From Pseudomonas sp. HMWF021 (GTDB lineage: Bacteria > Pseudomonadota > Gammaproteobacteria > Pseudomonadales > Pseudomonadaceae): a DNA stretch of 39,745 nucleotides. This document shows, in pieces, positions 18,139 to 28,746 of this stretch. The stretch is from NCBI RefSeq assembly GCF_003061005.1, contig NZ_QAIK01000183.1:82009-121753 (forward strand). The letters run 5' to 3'. The number at the start of each line of letters is the position of its first letter. Position 1 is the stretch's first letter. A program made the position numbers and the translations under genes. The notes under the pieces were generated by a model. It was not told the DNA's origin, ran no database searches, and saw only the letters and a list, made by a program, of their open reading frames with translations.

Positions 18139-18744
18139 ATGACGGCTTTGTTGACTCGCCGCAACGTGCTTGCGGGAATGGGCGTACTGGGCCTGGGCCT
18201 GCTCGCCGGCTGCGACACCCGTGGCCAACTGTCGTACAAGTACGGCAAGGACCTGAGTGACAAGATCCTCGGACGCACCTTCAAGCTGAAGAACACCGAC
18301 GGCGAAACCATGACGCTGTCGAGCTTTCGCGGGATGATGCCGATGATCTTCTTCGGCTTCACCCAATGCCCGGCCGTGTGCCCGACCACCCTCGCCCGCG
18401 CGGCGAAAATCAAGAAGCTGATGGGCAAGGACGGCGACCGTTTGCAGGTGATCTTCATCACCCTGGACCCCGAACGCGATACACCGGAAATTCTCGACGC
18501 CTACATGAAGGCCTTCGACCCGAGCTTCGTCGCGCTGTACGGCACCGTCGAAGAAACCAAGGCCACCGCCAAAGAATTCGACGTGTTCTACGAGAAAGTC
18601 CCGGCCGGCGATACCTACACCATCTCCCACACGTCCACCAGTTACGTCTACGACTCGCGCGGTCAGTTGCGCCTGGGTCTGTCTGTTTCGCTTTCGGCAC
18701 AAGAGTGCACGGAAGATTTGCTTACCGTTATGGAGGTCTGCTGA
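18139..18744 (+). CDS. SCO1/SenC-family copper lipoprotein
   Basis: The protein of 201 residues belongs to the SCO1/SenC/PrrC family, which delivers copper to cytochrome c oxidase or keeps its cysteines reduced in the periplasm. The copper-binding CPAVCP (Cys77, Cys81) and the distal His164 (ISHTS) are both present in a thioredoxin-like fold. The N-terminus has TRRNVLAG followed by LLAGC, so it is probably an exported lipoprotein anchored at Cys25, possibly through Tat given the paired arginines. The stop codon TGA overlaps the ATG of the PCuAC gene by one base, so the two are translationally coupled and form one copper-handling operon. Confidence 0.92.
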   Translation: MTALLTRRNVLAGMGVLGLGLLAGCDTRGQLSYKYGKDLSDKILGRTFKLKNTDGETMTLSSFRGMMPMIFFGFTQCPAVCPTTLARAAKIKKLMGKDGDRLQVIFITLDPERDTPEILDAYMKAFDPSFVALYGTVEETKATAKEFDVFYEKVPAGDTYTISHTSTSYVYDSRGQLRLGLSVSLSAQECTEDLLTVMEVC

Positions 18745-19223
18745 TGCACCCCGTCTTGAACAACATCAAACGCGCGGTTTTCGCGGTGTCCCTGCTGGGC
18801 CTGGCTTTTCAGGCCAGCGCCCAGACCAAGGTCGATGACGCCTGGGTGCGTGCGACCGTGCCGACCCAATCGGCCAGCGGCGCGTTCATGACCGTCACCG
18901 CCGACAGCGACAGCAAGCTGCTCAGCGTTGCCACGCCCATGGCGAAAGACGTGCAGATCCACGAAATGACCATGAAAAATGACGTCATGAGCATGGGCCC
19001 GGTGAAGTTCGTCGAACTGCCGGCCGGCAAAGCCGTCAAGCTCGACCCCAACGGCTACCACGTGATGCTGATGGGCCTGACCGGTCAGCTCAAGGAAGGC
19101 GAAAGCGTACCGCTGACCCTGACCGTCGAGAACGCCAAGGGCGAGAAAGAAATCATCGAGGTCAAAGCACCGGTTCGCGCGCTGACCAACATGGAAGGTC
19201 ACGATCACAGCAAGATGCATTGA
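18744..19223 (+). CDS. PCuAC-family periplasmic copper chaperone
   Basis: The protein of 159 residues starts with a Sec signal peptide ending ASAQ. It carries the PCuAC (DUF461) copper site exactly: H73, then 10 residues, M84, then 21 residues, H106-x-M108. It ends in a short His/Met tail, GHDHSKMH. PCuAC proteins bind Cu(I) in the periplasm and act with SCO proteins in assembling the CuA or CuB site of cytochrome oxidase. The gene starts inside the stop codon of the SCO gene (TGATG). The open frame extends further upstream inside the SCO gene, but the signal peptide fixes the start at 18744. Confidence 0.93.
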   Translation: MHPVLNNIKRAVFAVSLLGLAFQASAQTKVDDAWVRATVPTQSASGAFMTVTADSDSKLLSVATPMAKDVQIHEMTMKNDVMSMGPVKFVELPAGKAVKLDPNGYHVMLMGLTGQLKEGESVPLTLTVENAKGEKEIIEVKAPVRALTNMEGHDHSKMH

Positions 19224-19240
19224 TCTGACTGAACGGCAAT

Positions 19241-19287
19241 AAAAAACGGGGCGGCCTGATTGTTGATCAGTCCGCCCCGTTTTTTTG
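19241..19287 (+). terminator. Rho-independent terminator of the copper operon
   Basis: A GC-rich stem (CGGGGCGG pairing with CCGCCCCG, around a loop containing TTGATCA) is flanked by A6 on the left and T7 on the right. It lies 18 nt after the PCuAC stop. The flanking A- and T-tracts make it potentially bidirectional, so it may also end transcription of the minus-strand gene that stops at 19376. Confidence 0.93.
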
Positions 19288-19375
19288 GCTTCGTGCTTGC
19301 GGGCCAATGGGCTCGAATTACACCGAGCCATCATTAAGTCACCTCCCTGGGTTTTCGCTTTTTGGCGAGGCGTTA

Positions 19376-20392
19376 TCAGCTCCCGGCATCGCCATGCGCC
19401 TCTTCAAAAAAGTAATCCTTCCAACTGCCGGCCTTGTTCTTCAGCACGCCCAGTTCCTGGAGTTTCTCGGCGTAGATGAACGTACGCTGTGGCACCACCG
19501 TGAAGTCTATTTCCGGGTCTTTGACGATTTGCTCGACCAGCGCCAGCGGCAACTTCGACTGCTCTACGCGAATATAGGCCTGGGCAGCTGCGGGTTTGTC
19601 GGCCTTGATGATTTTTTCCGCTTCCGCCAACGCGTCGTAGAACGCCTTGTAGGTCTTGGGATTTTCGTCGTGGAATTTTTCCGTGGTGTAGAGCACGTTA
19701 AACGTGGCCTGGCCGCCGAGCACGTCGTAGGAACTCAACACTTTGTGCACATTGGGGTTTTGCAGCGCCTGATACTGGAACGGCGGGCTGGAGAAATGCG
19801 CGTTGATTTCCGAACCGCCGGCAATCAGCGCCGCCGTGGCGTCCGGGTGCGGCAGGCTGACCGAGATGTCGTCAAATTTCCTGTACTGATCATTGCCGAA
19901 TTCCCTGGCCGTTTCGATCTGCAAGGTACGCGACTGGAAACCCACGCCCGCCGCCGGTACGGCAATGCGATCCTTGTCACTGAAATCCTTGAGGGTCTTG
20001 ATATTCGGGTTGTTGGTCAGCAGGTAATTGGGCATCGAGCCGAGCGAGGCAATCGCCTTGACGTTCTGCTTGCCGCGCGTGCGATCCCACACCGTGAGCA
20101 TCGGCGGCACCCCGGCGGAGACCACGTCCAGTGCGCCGGTCAGCAACGCTTCGTTCATGGCGGTGGCGCCGGAGATACTGTTCCAGTCGACCTTGATCTC
20201 CAGCCCCTGCGCCTTGCCGTGTTTTTCGATCAACTGCTGATCACGCACCACATCGAGAATCAGATAACCAATACCGAATTGCTGGGCAATGCTGATCTTG
20301 CCTTCGGCCTGGGCGCCGCTGCTGAACAGCAGGTTGCTCGCCAAAGATGCAGCCAACAGCGTCAGCGCAGAACGTTTGATCGGTAGAGACAT
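19376..20392 (-). CDS. ABC transporter substrate-binding protein, NMT1/SsuA type
   Basis: The periplasmic binding protein of 338 residues has a signal peptide ending SGAQA. The fold resembles the NMT1/THI5-like and SsuA/TauA family, which binds sulfonates, taurine, nitrate or thiamine precursors. The sequence shows ISIAQQFGIGYL, GALDVVSAGVPPML and a mid-protein SEINAHFSSPPFQYQAL. The substrate cannot be told from sequence. No permease or ATPase gene lies next to it, which is unusual, because these proteins normally sit in a three-gene ABC operon. It is transcribed away from an AT-rich stretch that probably holds its promoter. Confidence 0.85.
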   Translation of the reverse strand: MSLPIKRSALTLLAASLASNLLFSSGAQAEGKISIAQQFGIGYLILDVVRDQQLIEKHGKAQGLEIKVDWNSISGATAMNEALLTGALDVVSAGVPPMLTVWDRTRGKQNVKAIASLGSMPNYLLTNNPNIKTLKDFSDKDRIAVPAAGVGFQSRTLQIETAREFGNDQYRKFDDISVSLPHPDATAALIAGGSEINAHFSSPPFQYQALQNPNVHKVLSSYDVLGGQATFNVLYTTEKFHDENPKTYKAFYDALAEAEKIIKADKPAAAQAYIRVEQSKLPLALVEQIVKDPEIDFTVVPQRTFIYAEKLQELGVLKNKAGSWKDYFFEEAHGDAGS

Positions 20393-20744
20393 GACAACCT
20401 CGCAGCAGCGGTGAATTTGCGGAAAGGCCGGACTCTATCGCTATAAAAAACAGAAATTAAATACCGTTATCGAATATTCATAGCACCCATGCGTCTGGCA
20501 GGCAGAACCTGGCGAGAGACGTCGCCGTACTCATTTAAACAGCCTGAAACAATAAATCTGTCGTCAGGATTGCCCGTGCAATCGCCGCTATCGGGCTGAC
20601 ACCCACATCGGTCACGGCTTCAGAACCTTCTGCCGCACCTGCGAGAGCAGATCAGCCCCGTGTTTAAAAGGGCGATCAGACAGCCCGCCCTTGGTATCAT
20701 CGCGCACACTTTTATGACGGTTTCATGGTTGGAAGGTCTTTTTT
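20393..20744. promoter_or_regulatory. Divergent gap between binding-protein and LTA-synthase-like genes
   Basis: This 352-bp region has no supported gene. An AT-rich patch at about 20440-20485 stands out in GC-rich DNA and probably carries the promoter of the minus-strand binding-protein gene. On the plus strand, TTGGTATCAT at 20691-20700 repeats the 10-mer found before the SCO gene and may contain a -10 element. GGAAGG before 20745 is the ribosome-binding site of the next gene. Confidence 0.45.
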
Positions 20745-22955
20745 GTGAGCGTTCTTTTTCGTTGGCTGCGGCTGCCGCACGCCCGTCTCTTTTCCCTGAT
20801 TCTGCTGGTACTGATCGTGCCGGTGTGCCTGCGGGCGGCGTTGGGCTGGTCGTCGCCGCTGGGCTATCTGTCCGATCTGGCGATGGGCAGTTTGCTGGTG
20901 CTGGTGCTGCATCGCCGCGCGTGGTGGCTGGCGTTGCCGTTGCTGCTGTTCTGGGGACTGTTGGCGGTGGCGACGGCCGAGCTGGTCAGTGCTGTCGGCC
21001 GACTGCCGAACCCTGCCGATTTGCATTACCTGATTGACCCGCAATTCGTGGAAAACTCCACCGGTGGCGGCCTCGCCCATCCGGCGCTGGGGATTGCCTT
21101 GCTGTTGGCGCTGAGCCTCTGGCTGGTCACCCGCTTCGCCAATCGCGGCCAACCTGCGCCCACCCTGCCCCGCACACTGTGGGCCGCACCGGTGCTGCTG
21201 TTCGCCGCGCACTGGGGCGTGCAGAACCTGTGGCCGAACGATCAGGACCCGTGGCGCCTGTACAACCTGCCGCATCAGTTGCTCGCCACGCAGGTGGCCG
21301 ATCTGCAGTTGCAGGCCGAGGAATGGCTGGACGGCGACCTCGAAGAACCCGCGCCGCAGATGGCCGGGTTGACCGATCTGGATCTCAACGGGCACAAGCT
21401 GTTGGCCGCGCCGGGGCAGGCGCGCAACGTGCTGATCATCGCGCTGGAAGGCATTCCTGGCGCCTACATCCGCGCCAATCGCGAGGCGATCGGCAGCCAC
21501 TATCAGGAAGACCTGATGCCCAACCTCAGCCGCTGGGCCGAGCGCGGCATGAACACCCCGGATTACGTGCTGCACACCCACCAGACCATTCGCGGTCTGT
21601 ACGCCATGCTCTGTGGCGATTACGACAAGCTCAACAACGGCACGCCCAAAGGCGTGGAAATGCTCACCCAGCATGAACGCAATCAGGCCTGCCTGCCGGC
21701 GCAACTGCGGCAGAACGGCTTCAGCACCCACTACCTGCAAGGCGCCGGCCTGCGCTTCATGGCCAAGGACAAGATCATGCCGCACATCGGTTTCGATGCG
21801 ACCCATGGTCTGGAATGGTTCAGCAACGCCAACTACCTGGAATTCCCGTGGGGCAAGGATGACAAGGCGTTCTTCGAAGGTGCGCTGGATTACGTCGGGC
21901 AACTGAAGAAGCAGAAGCAACCGTGGATGCTCACCCTGCTGACCGTCGGCACTCACCAGCCCTACTCCGCACCGCAAGACTATCTGGCGCGCTACGAGAC
22001 GCCCAAGCAGGCCGCCGTCGGGTATCTCGACGATGCACTGGAGCAGTTTCTCAGCGGTCTCGAACGTCAGGGCGTGCTCAAGGACACGCTGGTGGTGATC
22101 ACTTCCGACGAATCCCACGGCATCGATGGCGTGCGTCTGGCGTCGTCGTGGGGTTTCAACCTGACCCTGGCGCCGGAACACGAGCAGCTGCCGCGATTGA
22201 ATGCCGGGGTGTACGGGCATGTCGACCTGAGCGCCTCGATCCTCGACTATTTCGACCTGCCGGTGCCCTCGGCGCTCAGCGGCCGTTCGCTGTTTCGCGA
22301 CTACGACAGCGGGCGCGAAATCATGTCCTACACCAACGGCAAGCTGCGTTACCACAACGGTCAGGGGGTCTTCTCCGAGTGCGACATGCCACGCCGTTGC
22401 CGTTATTACCAAAGCGCCGGTTTCATTGCCGACAGCGCCACTTTCAAAGGCAACGAAAGCAGCCAGCAGGCCCGGCAAATTGCCGCGCGGGCCATGGCCC
22501 TGGACCTGTCGCTGCTGCGCACGCCGCTCAATCAGCGCTACCAGTTCGGCAGCAACAACGTCATCCCGCTGCAGGCGCAGATCAAGGATGACTGGGCCGA
22601 CAACCTGATCGGCGCGCAATACCTGGAAATGCCCAAGGGTTCGCACACCCGCGTGCGCCTGACCGTGCGTTCGGTCGATCCGCAGCAGGCCGCTTACATT
22701 CAGCTCAAGGCCAAGGAGTTCGAACAGGACGTGCAACTGGGCCTGCCGACAGAGATGGTCGCCACGGCCGATCAGCCGCTGGAGATGGATTTCAGCTTCG
22801 ACAACCCGCAACAGCGCAAGGCCTTCTCGTTTCACTTGCTGGGTTATGGATTGGGCGCGGTCGAGGTCACGGATTTCAGTGTGATCACTGAGCTGCCGGG
22901 GCAGGAAGATCCGCTGGATGCGCTGCCGGACGACGACACCGCGCAGTCAAGCTGA
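20745..22955 (+). CDS. LTA-synthase-family membrane sulfatase-fold transferase
   Basis: The protein of 736 residues has several N-terminal membrane segments (within about residues 10-145) and then a large periplasmic alkaline-phosphatase/sulfatase-fold domain. Typical features are VLIIALEGIPGAY near the start of that domain, HTHQTIRGLYAMLCGDY around the expected nucleophile, LLTVGTHQPY and VVITSDESHG. Family members include lipoteichoic acid synthase and the OpgB-type phosphoglycerol transferases that decorate periplasmic glucans. In a Gram-negative cell a phosphoglycerol or phosphoethanolamine transferase role is likely, but the substrate is unknown. The start is GTG, chosen because GGAAGG lies at good spacing. 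The last 30 or so codons are repeated twice more downstream as gene debris (see the repeat entry). Confidence 0.85.
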   Translation: MSVLFRWLRLPHARLFSLILLVLIVPVCLRAALGWSSPLGYLSDLAMGSLLVLVLHRRAWWLALPLLLFWGLLAVATAELVSAVGRLPNPADLHYLIDPQFVENSTGGGLAHPALGIALLLALSLWLVTRFANRGQPAPTLPRTLWAAPVLLFAAHWGVQNLWPNDQDPWRLYNLPHQLLATQVADLQLQAEEWLDGDLEEPAPQMAGLTDLDLNGHKLLAAPGQARNVLIIALEGIPGAYIRANREAIGSHYQEDLMPNLSRWAERGMNTPDYVLHTHQTIRGLYAMLCGDYDKLNNGTPKGVEMLTQHERNQACLPAQLRQNGFSTHYLQGAGLRFMAKDKIMPHIGFDATHGLEWFSNANYLEFPWGKDDKAFFEGALDYVGQLKKQKQPWMLTLLTVGTHQPYSAPQDYLARYETPKQAAVGYLDDALEQFLSGLERQGVLKDTLVVITSDESHGIDGVRLASSWGFNLTLAPEHEQLPRLNAGVYGHVDLSASILDYFDLPVPSALSGRSLFRDYDSGREIMSYTNGKLRYHNGQGVFSECDMPRRCRYYQSAGFIADSATFKGNESSQQARQIAARAMALDLSLLRTPLNQRYQFGSNNVIPLQAQIKDDWADNLIGAQYLEMPKGSHTRVRLTVRSVDPQQAAYIQLKAKEFEQDVQLGLPTEMVATADQPLEMDFSFDNPQQRKAFSFHLLGYGLGAVEVTDFSVITELPGQEDPLDALPDDDTAQSS

Positions 22956-22964
22956 TGCCCTTGT

Positions 22965-23048
22965 GTAGGAGCTGCCGCAGGCTGCGATCTTTTGATTTTG
23001 TTTTTTCAAGATCAAGATCAAAAGATCGCAGCCTGCGGCAGCTCCTAC
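22965..23048. repeat. REPIN-like palindrome, family A, copy 1 of 3
   Basis: Inverted arms beginning GTAGGAGCTGCCGCAG, with the same sequence as the copy at 8682. It begins 10 nt after the stop of the LTA-synthase-like gene and could also act as a transcript-end hairpin. Confidence 0.9.
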
Positions 23049-23232
23049 AGGGGGGCGATGGGCTATCAGAACGTTGTGCGCACCTTGTGCCTTTGCGCAG
23101 GATCGAGCTGGCGCAACATAGGGCGCGGTCGAGGTCACGGATTTCAGTGTGATCACTGAGCTGCCGGGGCAGGAAGATCCGCTGTATGCGCTGCCGGACG
23201 ACGACACCGCGCAGTCAAGCTGATGCCCTCGT

Positions 23233-23316
23233 GTAGGAGCTGCCGCAGGCTGCGATCTTTTGATTTTGTTTTTTCAAGATCAAGATCAACAGATCGCAGC
23301 CTGCGGCAGCTCCTAC
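23233..23316. repeat. REPIN-like palindrome, family A, copy 2 of 3
   Basis: Same arms as copy 1, with one substitution in the right arm (ATCAACAGATCG in place of ATCAAAAGATCG). It follows the second copy of the gene 3' end at the same distance as copy 1. Confidence 0.9.
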
Positions 23317-23513
23317 AGGGGGTGAGCGGCTGTCAGAACGTTGTGCGCACCTTGTGCCGGTGCAACATTGCGCAGGATCGAGCTGGCGCAATATTGGGTG
23401 CGATCGAGGTCACGGATTTCAGTGTGATCACTGAGCTGCCGGGGCAGGAAGATCCGCTGGATGCGTTGCCGGATGACGACACCGCGCAATCGAGCTGATC
23501 ACATGAACAACGT

Positions 23514-23597
23514 GTAGGAGCTGCCGCAGGCTGCGATCTTTTGATTTTGTTTTTTCAAGATCAAGATCAAAAGATCGCAGCCTGCGGCAGCTCCTAC
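23514..23597. repeat. REPIN-like palindrome, family A, copy 3 of 3
   Basis: Same arms as copy 1. It lies 16 nt from the stop codon of the TonB receptor gene. The sequence between the third gene-end copy and this palindrome (ATCACATGAACAAC) differs from the other two copies. Confidence 0.9.
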
Positions 23598-23613
23598 AGG
23601 GGGCGAGCGGCTG

Positions 23614-25650
23614 TCAGAACGTCGTGCGCAACCCCACCTGAATGCTGCGCCCTTGCGCCGGTGCAATATCGCGCAGGATCGAGCTGGCGTAACGCACGGT
23701 CTGATTGGTCAGGTTGTCGGCATTGACGAAGGCCAGCCATTTGCTCTGGCCGACATCGAAGTGATACCCCACATTCGCACCCAGCGTGGTGTAGCCATCG
23801 GTGCTGCTTTCGTTATCGGGCACACGATGCTGCGAACTGGCGTGTTCGATGTCGATCCGCGCCTGCCAGCGATCCAGTTCCCACAGCAAGCCGCTGTTCA
23901 GGCGTAGCGGCGCGATGCGCGGCAGGTCTTCGCCGGTGTCGAGGTTCTTGGCGCGGGTGTAATCGCCCGACAGCTCCAGAGCAAACTTGCCGTAGGCATT
24001 TTCGCCAAGCGTCCAGCGATCCTGCGCCTCGATGCCGCTGAAGCGCGCGCGCACACCCGAGTAGGTGTATTCGGGAATGCCATCGACGTCTTCCTCGCCG
24101 TCGTCATTCAGTGCGCGACCCGTGCCGAGCAAACCGATGTAGTTGGAAAAGTGGCTGTAGAACACGCCGACACTGCCCTTGTGCGTGCCGTTATCGAAAC
24201 GCAACGCGAGGTCGCTGGACACGGCTTTTTCTTTCGACAGCCCGGCATCGCCGACTTCATAGGTGCCGGTCGCGACGTGGGCGCCGTTGGCGTACAGCTC
24301 ATAGAACGTGGGCGCGCGCTCGGTGTAACCGAGTGTCGCGGCGACCGACCAGACCGGCGTCAGCGTGTACACCGCGCCGGACGACAGGCTGCCGGCGGTG
24401 AAACTGCTGGACTTGTCGGCATTGGCAAAACGTTCGTTGCCTTTGCCGTCCGGGTCGACGGTGGTGTGTTCCAGGCGCCCGCCGAGGGTGAACAGCAGAC
24501 GATCGGTGGCTTGCAACTCTTCCAGAATGAACAGTGCACCGGCGTCGGTATCGGTGTGTGGCACGAAGGCTTCTTCGCCCAGCGCCGAGAATTCGTTGCG
24601 GCTGACCTGAGCGCCGATCACTCCGTTGAAAGGCCCCAACGGCTGATGCCGGGCCTCGACCCGCGCTTCGTAACCCTTGTTCTTGAAAGTGGTGCCGACT
24701 TCGCCGCCCTCGATTTCCCGATGCTCATAATCGGTGTAGCCCGCATCAAGTTTGACCGAGCTGAACGGGCCGTCGAGGTTGCGGATTTCCGAGGCGAACG
24801 CGTAGTGCTCTTGTTGCATGCGGATGCGCACGTCGTCTTCGGCGGGCGAGCCGTAGTTCGAATCGTAATTGCTGTAGGACAGGCCGGCGTAACCGTCATC
24901 CCAGGTGTAGGAACCGCCGACGGCGCCGCCATCCTGACGACCGTCGCTGTTGGCCAGCCGATGCTTGCGCGCGTCGCCGTCATCCTCGGCGCGTGCAGCG
25001 CCGGTTTTGGCGTAACCGGGGATTTTCAGGTCATTGAATTCCCGGGCGCTGGCGTCCAGGTGCAAGGCGAACTGACCGTTACCCGCCTCCAGTTTCCCGG
25101 CGCTGCTGCGGGTGGTGTCGGCGCCGCCGTAGCGCAATTCGCCCGCACCGTGAATGCCATCGATGGTCTCGGTGGGGATGCGGTTATCGAAAGTGTTGAC
25201 CACCCCGCCAATCGCACTGCCGCCATACAGCAACGCTGCCGGGCCACGGACGATTTCAATGCGCTCGACGTTGATCGGATCCAGCGGCACCGCGTGGTCG
25301 TACGACAGCGATGAGGCGTCCAGCGCGCCAACGCCGTTACGCAGGATGCGAATGCGATCACCGTCCTGACCACGAATGATCGGCCGACTCGCGCCCGGGC
25401 CGAAGTACGACGAGGACACGCCGGGCTGCTTGTTCAGCGTCTCGCCGAGGCTGCCCTTCTGCTGAAACGTCAGCTCGTCGCCGCTGAGGACGGTCGAAGG
25501 TGATGCGAGGGTCTGGCTGCCCAGCGGATTGCCGGTGATGACTTGCGGTTGCAGCTCGAGCGGTTCGGCGGCGAACACTGGCGAGGCGATCAGCAGCGCG
25601 GCGGCCAGCGGAGTCAGGCGTCGTTGTAGGGTTTGGGAACGGGCAGGCAT
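23614..25650 (-). CDS. znuD: TonB-dependent outer-membrane receptor, ZnuD-like (zinc)
   Basis: The receptor of 678 residues has a signal peptide ending PVFAAE. Its plug domain contains LGETLNKQPGVSSSYFGPG, SRPIIRGQDGDRIRILRNG and VERIEIVRGPAALLYGG, followed by a beta-barrel ending in a terminal Phe (QVGLRTTF). The plug resembles the ZnuD group of zinc receptors, including the Zur-regulated receptor of P. aeruginosa. A perfect Zur-box-like palindrome upstream supports a role in zinc uptake. Copper or haem uptake cannot be excluded from sequence alone. GGAAG lies about 8 nt before the chosen ATG. Its 3' end has been copied into the repeat region downstream. Confidence 0.85.
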   Translation of the reverse strand: MPARSQTLQRRLTPLAAALLIASPVFAAEPLELQPQVITGNPLGSQTLASPSTVLSGDELTFQQKGSLGETLNKQPGVSSSYFGPGASRPIIRGQDGDRIRILRNGVGALDASSLSYDHAVPLDPINVERIEIVRGPAALLYGGSAIGGVVNTFDNRIPTETIDGIHGAGELRYGGADTTRSSAGKLEAGNGQFALHLDASAREFNDLKIPGYAKTGAARAEDDGDARKHRLANSDGRQDGGAVGGSYTWDDGYAGLSYSNYDSNYGSPAEDDVRIRMQQEHYAFASEIRNLDGPFSSVKLDAGYTDYEHREIEGGEVGTTFKNKGYEARVEARHQPLGPFNGVIGAQVSRNEFSALGEEAFVPHTDTDAGALFILEELQATDRLLFTLGGRLEHTTVDPDGKGNERFANADKSSSFTAGSLSSGAVYTLTPVWSVAATLGYTERAPTFYELYANGAHVATGTYEVGDAGLSKEKAVSSDLALRFDNGTHKGSVGVFYSHFSNYIGLLGTGRALNDDGEEDVDGIPEYTYSGVRARFSGIEAQDRWTLGENAYGKFALELSGDYTRAKNLDTGEDLPRIAPLRLNSGLLWELDRWQARIDIEHASSQHRVPDNESSTDGYTTLGANVGYHFDVGQSKWLAFVNADNLTNQTVRYASSILRDIAPAQGRSIQVGLRTTF

Positions 25651-28258
<2,608 letters not shown>

Positions 28259-28262
28259 CCTG

Positions 28263-28708
28263 CAGGAGCTGCGGAACGCTGCGGTCTTTTGATCCTGATC
28301 TTGAAAAATCAAAGTCAAAAGATCGCAGCCTCGTTGCACTCGGCAGCTCCTACACCGACTTGTGTACGACGCAAAAACCTGCAGGAGCTGCGGAACGCTG
28401 CGATCTTTTGATCCTGATTTTGAAAAATCAAAGTCAAAAGATCGCAGCCTCGTTGCACTCGGCAGCTCCTACACCGACTTGTGGACGACGTGAAAACTGT
28501 AGGAGCTGCGGCACGCTGCGATCTTTTGATCCTGATTTTGAAAAATCAAAGTCAAAAGATCGCAGCCTCGTTGCACTCGGCAGCTCCTACACCGAATTGT
28601 GTACGACGTGAAAACTGTAGGAGCTGCGGCACGCTGCGATCTTTTGATCTTGATTTAAACAACCAGAATCAAAAGATCGCAGCCTCGTTTCACTCGGCAG
28701 CTCCTACA
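28263..28708. repeat. Four-copy tandem array of REP hairpins (family A variant)
   Basis: Four units start at 28263, 28382, 28500 and 28618, giving periods of 119, 118 and 118 bp. Each has a left arm with GAGCTGCGG and GATCTTTTGATC, and a right arm with AAAAGATCGCAGCC and GGCAGCTCCTAC. A spacer containing CCGA, then TTGTG and ACGACG, separates successive units. The arms resemble family A but contain an asymmetric insert (CTCGTTGCACTC) in the right arm. The array fills the gap between katG and the convergent pepN. The second and third units are nearly identical, which suggests recent tandem amplification. Confidence 0.92.
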
Positions 28709-28746
28709 GGGTTTTGTGTTCGCCTGAAATATTGATCAGGCAAGCG

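Larger units (their letters stand above)
22853..23613. repeat. Triplicated composite unit between convergent genes
   Basis: The 3' end of the LTA-synthase-like gene (22853-22955) recurs at 23121-23223 and 23396-23498, each copy still ending in its stop codon. Each copy is followed by a family-A REP palindrome (22965-23048, 23233-23316, 23514-23597). The first two REP pairs are followed by a fragment matching the 3' end of the TonB receptor gene (23062-23119 and 23322-23393), shortened by internal deletions; the third leads into the real gene. The spacing of the REP pairs is 268 and 281 bp. This fills the 658-bp gap between the two stop codons. Small open frames here are debris, not genes. Confidence 0.92.

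Noticed and set aside
20712..22835. 707-codon minus-strand frame opposite the LTA-synthase-like gene
   Set aside because: Its composition is shadow-like, and the plus strand carries the recognisable membrane and sulfatase-fold protein.
23223..23498. Short frames within the triplicated region (22955-23152, 23223-23498)
   Set aside because: They read through REP palindromes and end in copied C-terminal codons of the neighbouring gene. This is debris, not genes.
28263..28708. CRISPR array as explanation for the four regular repeats
   Set aside because: The repeats are long palindromic hairpins with near-identical spacers, and no cas genes are present. They are REP units, not CRISPR.
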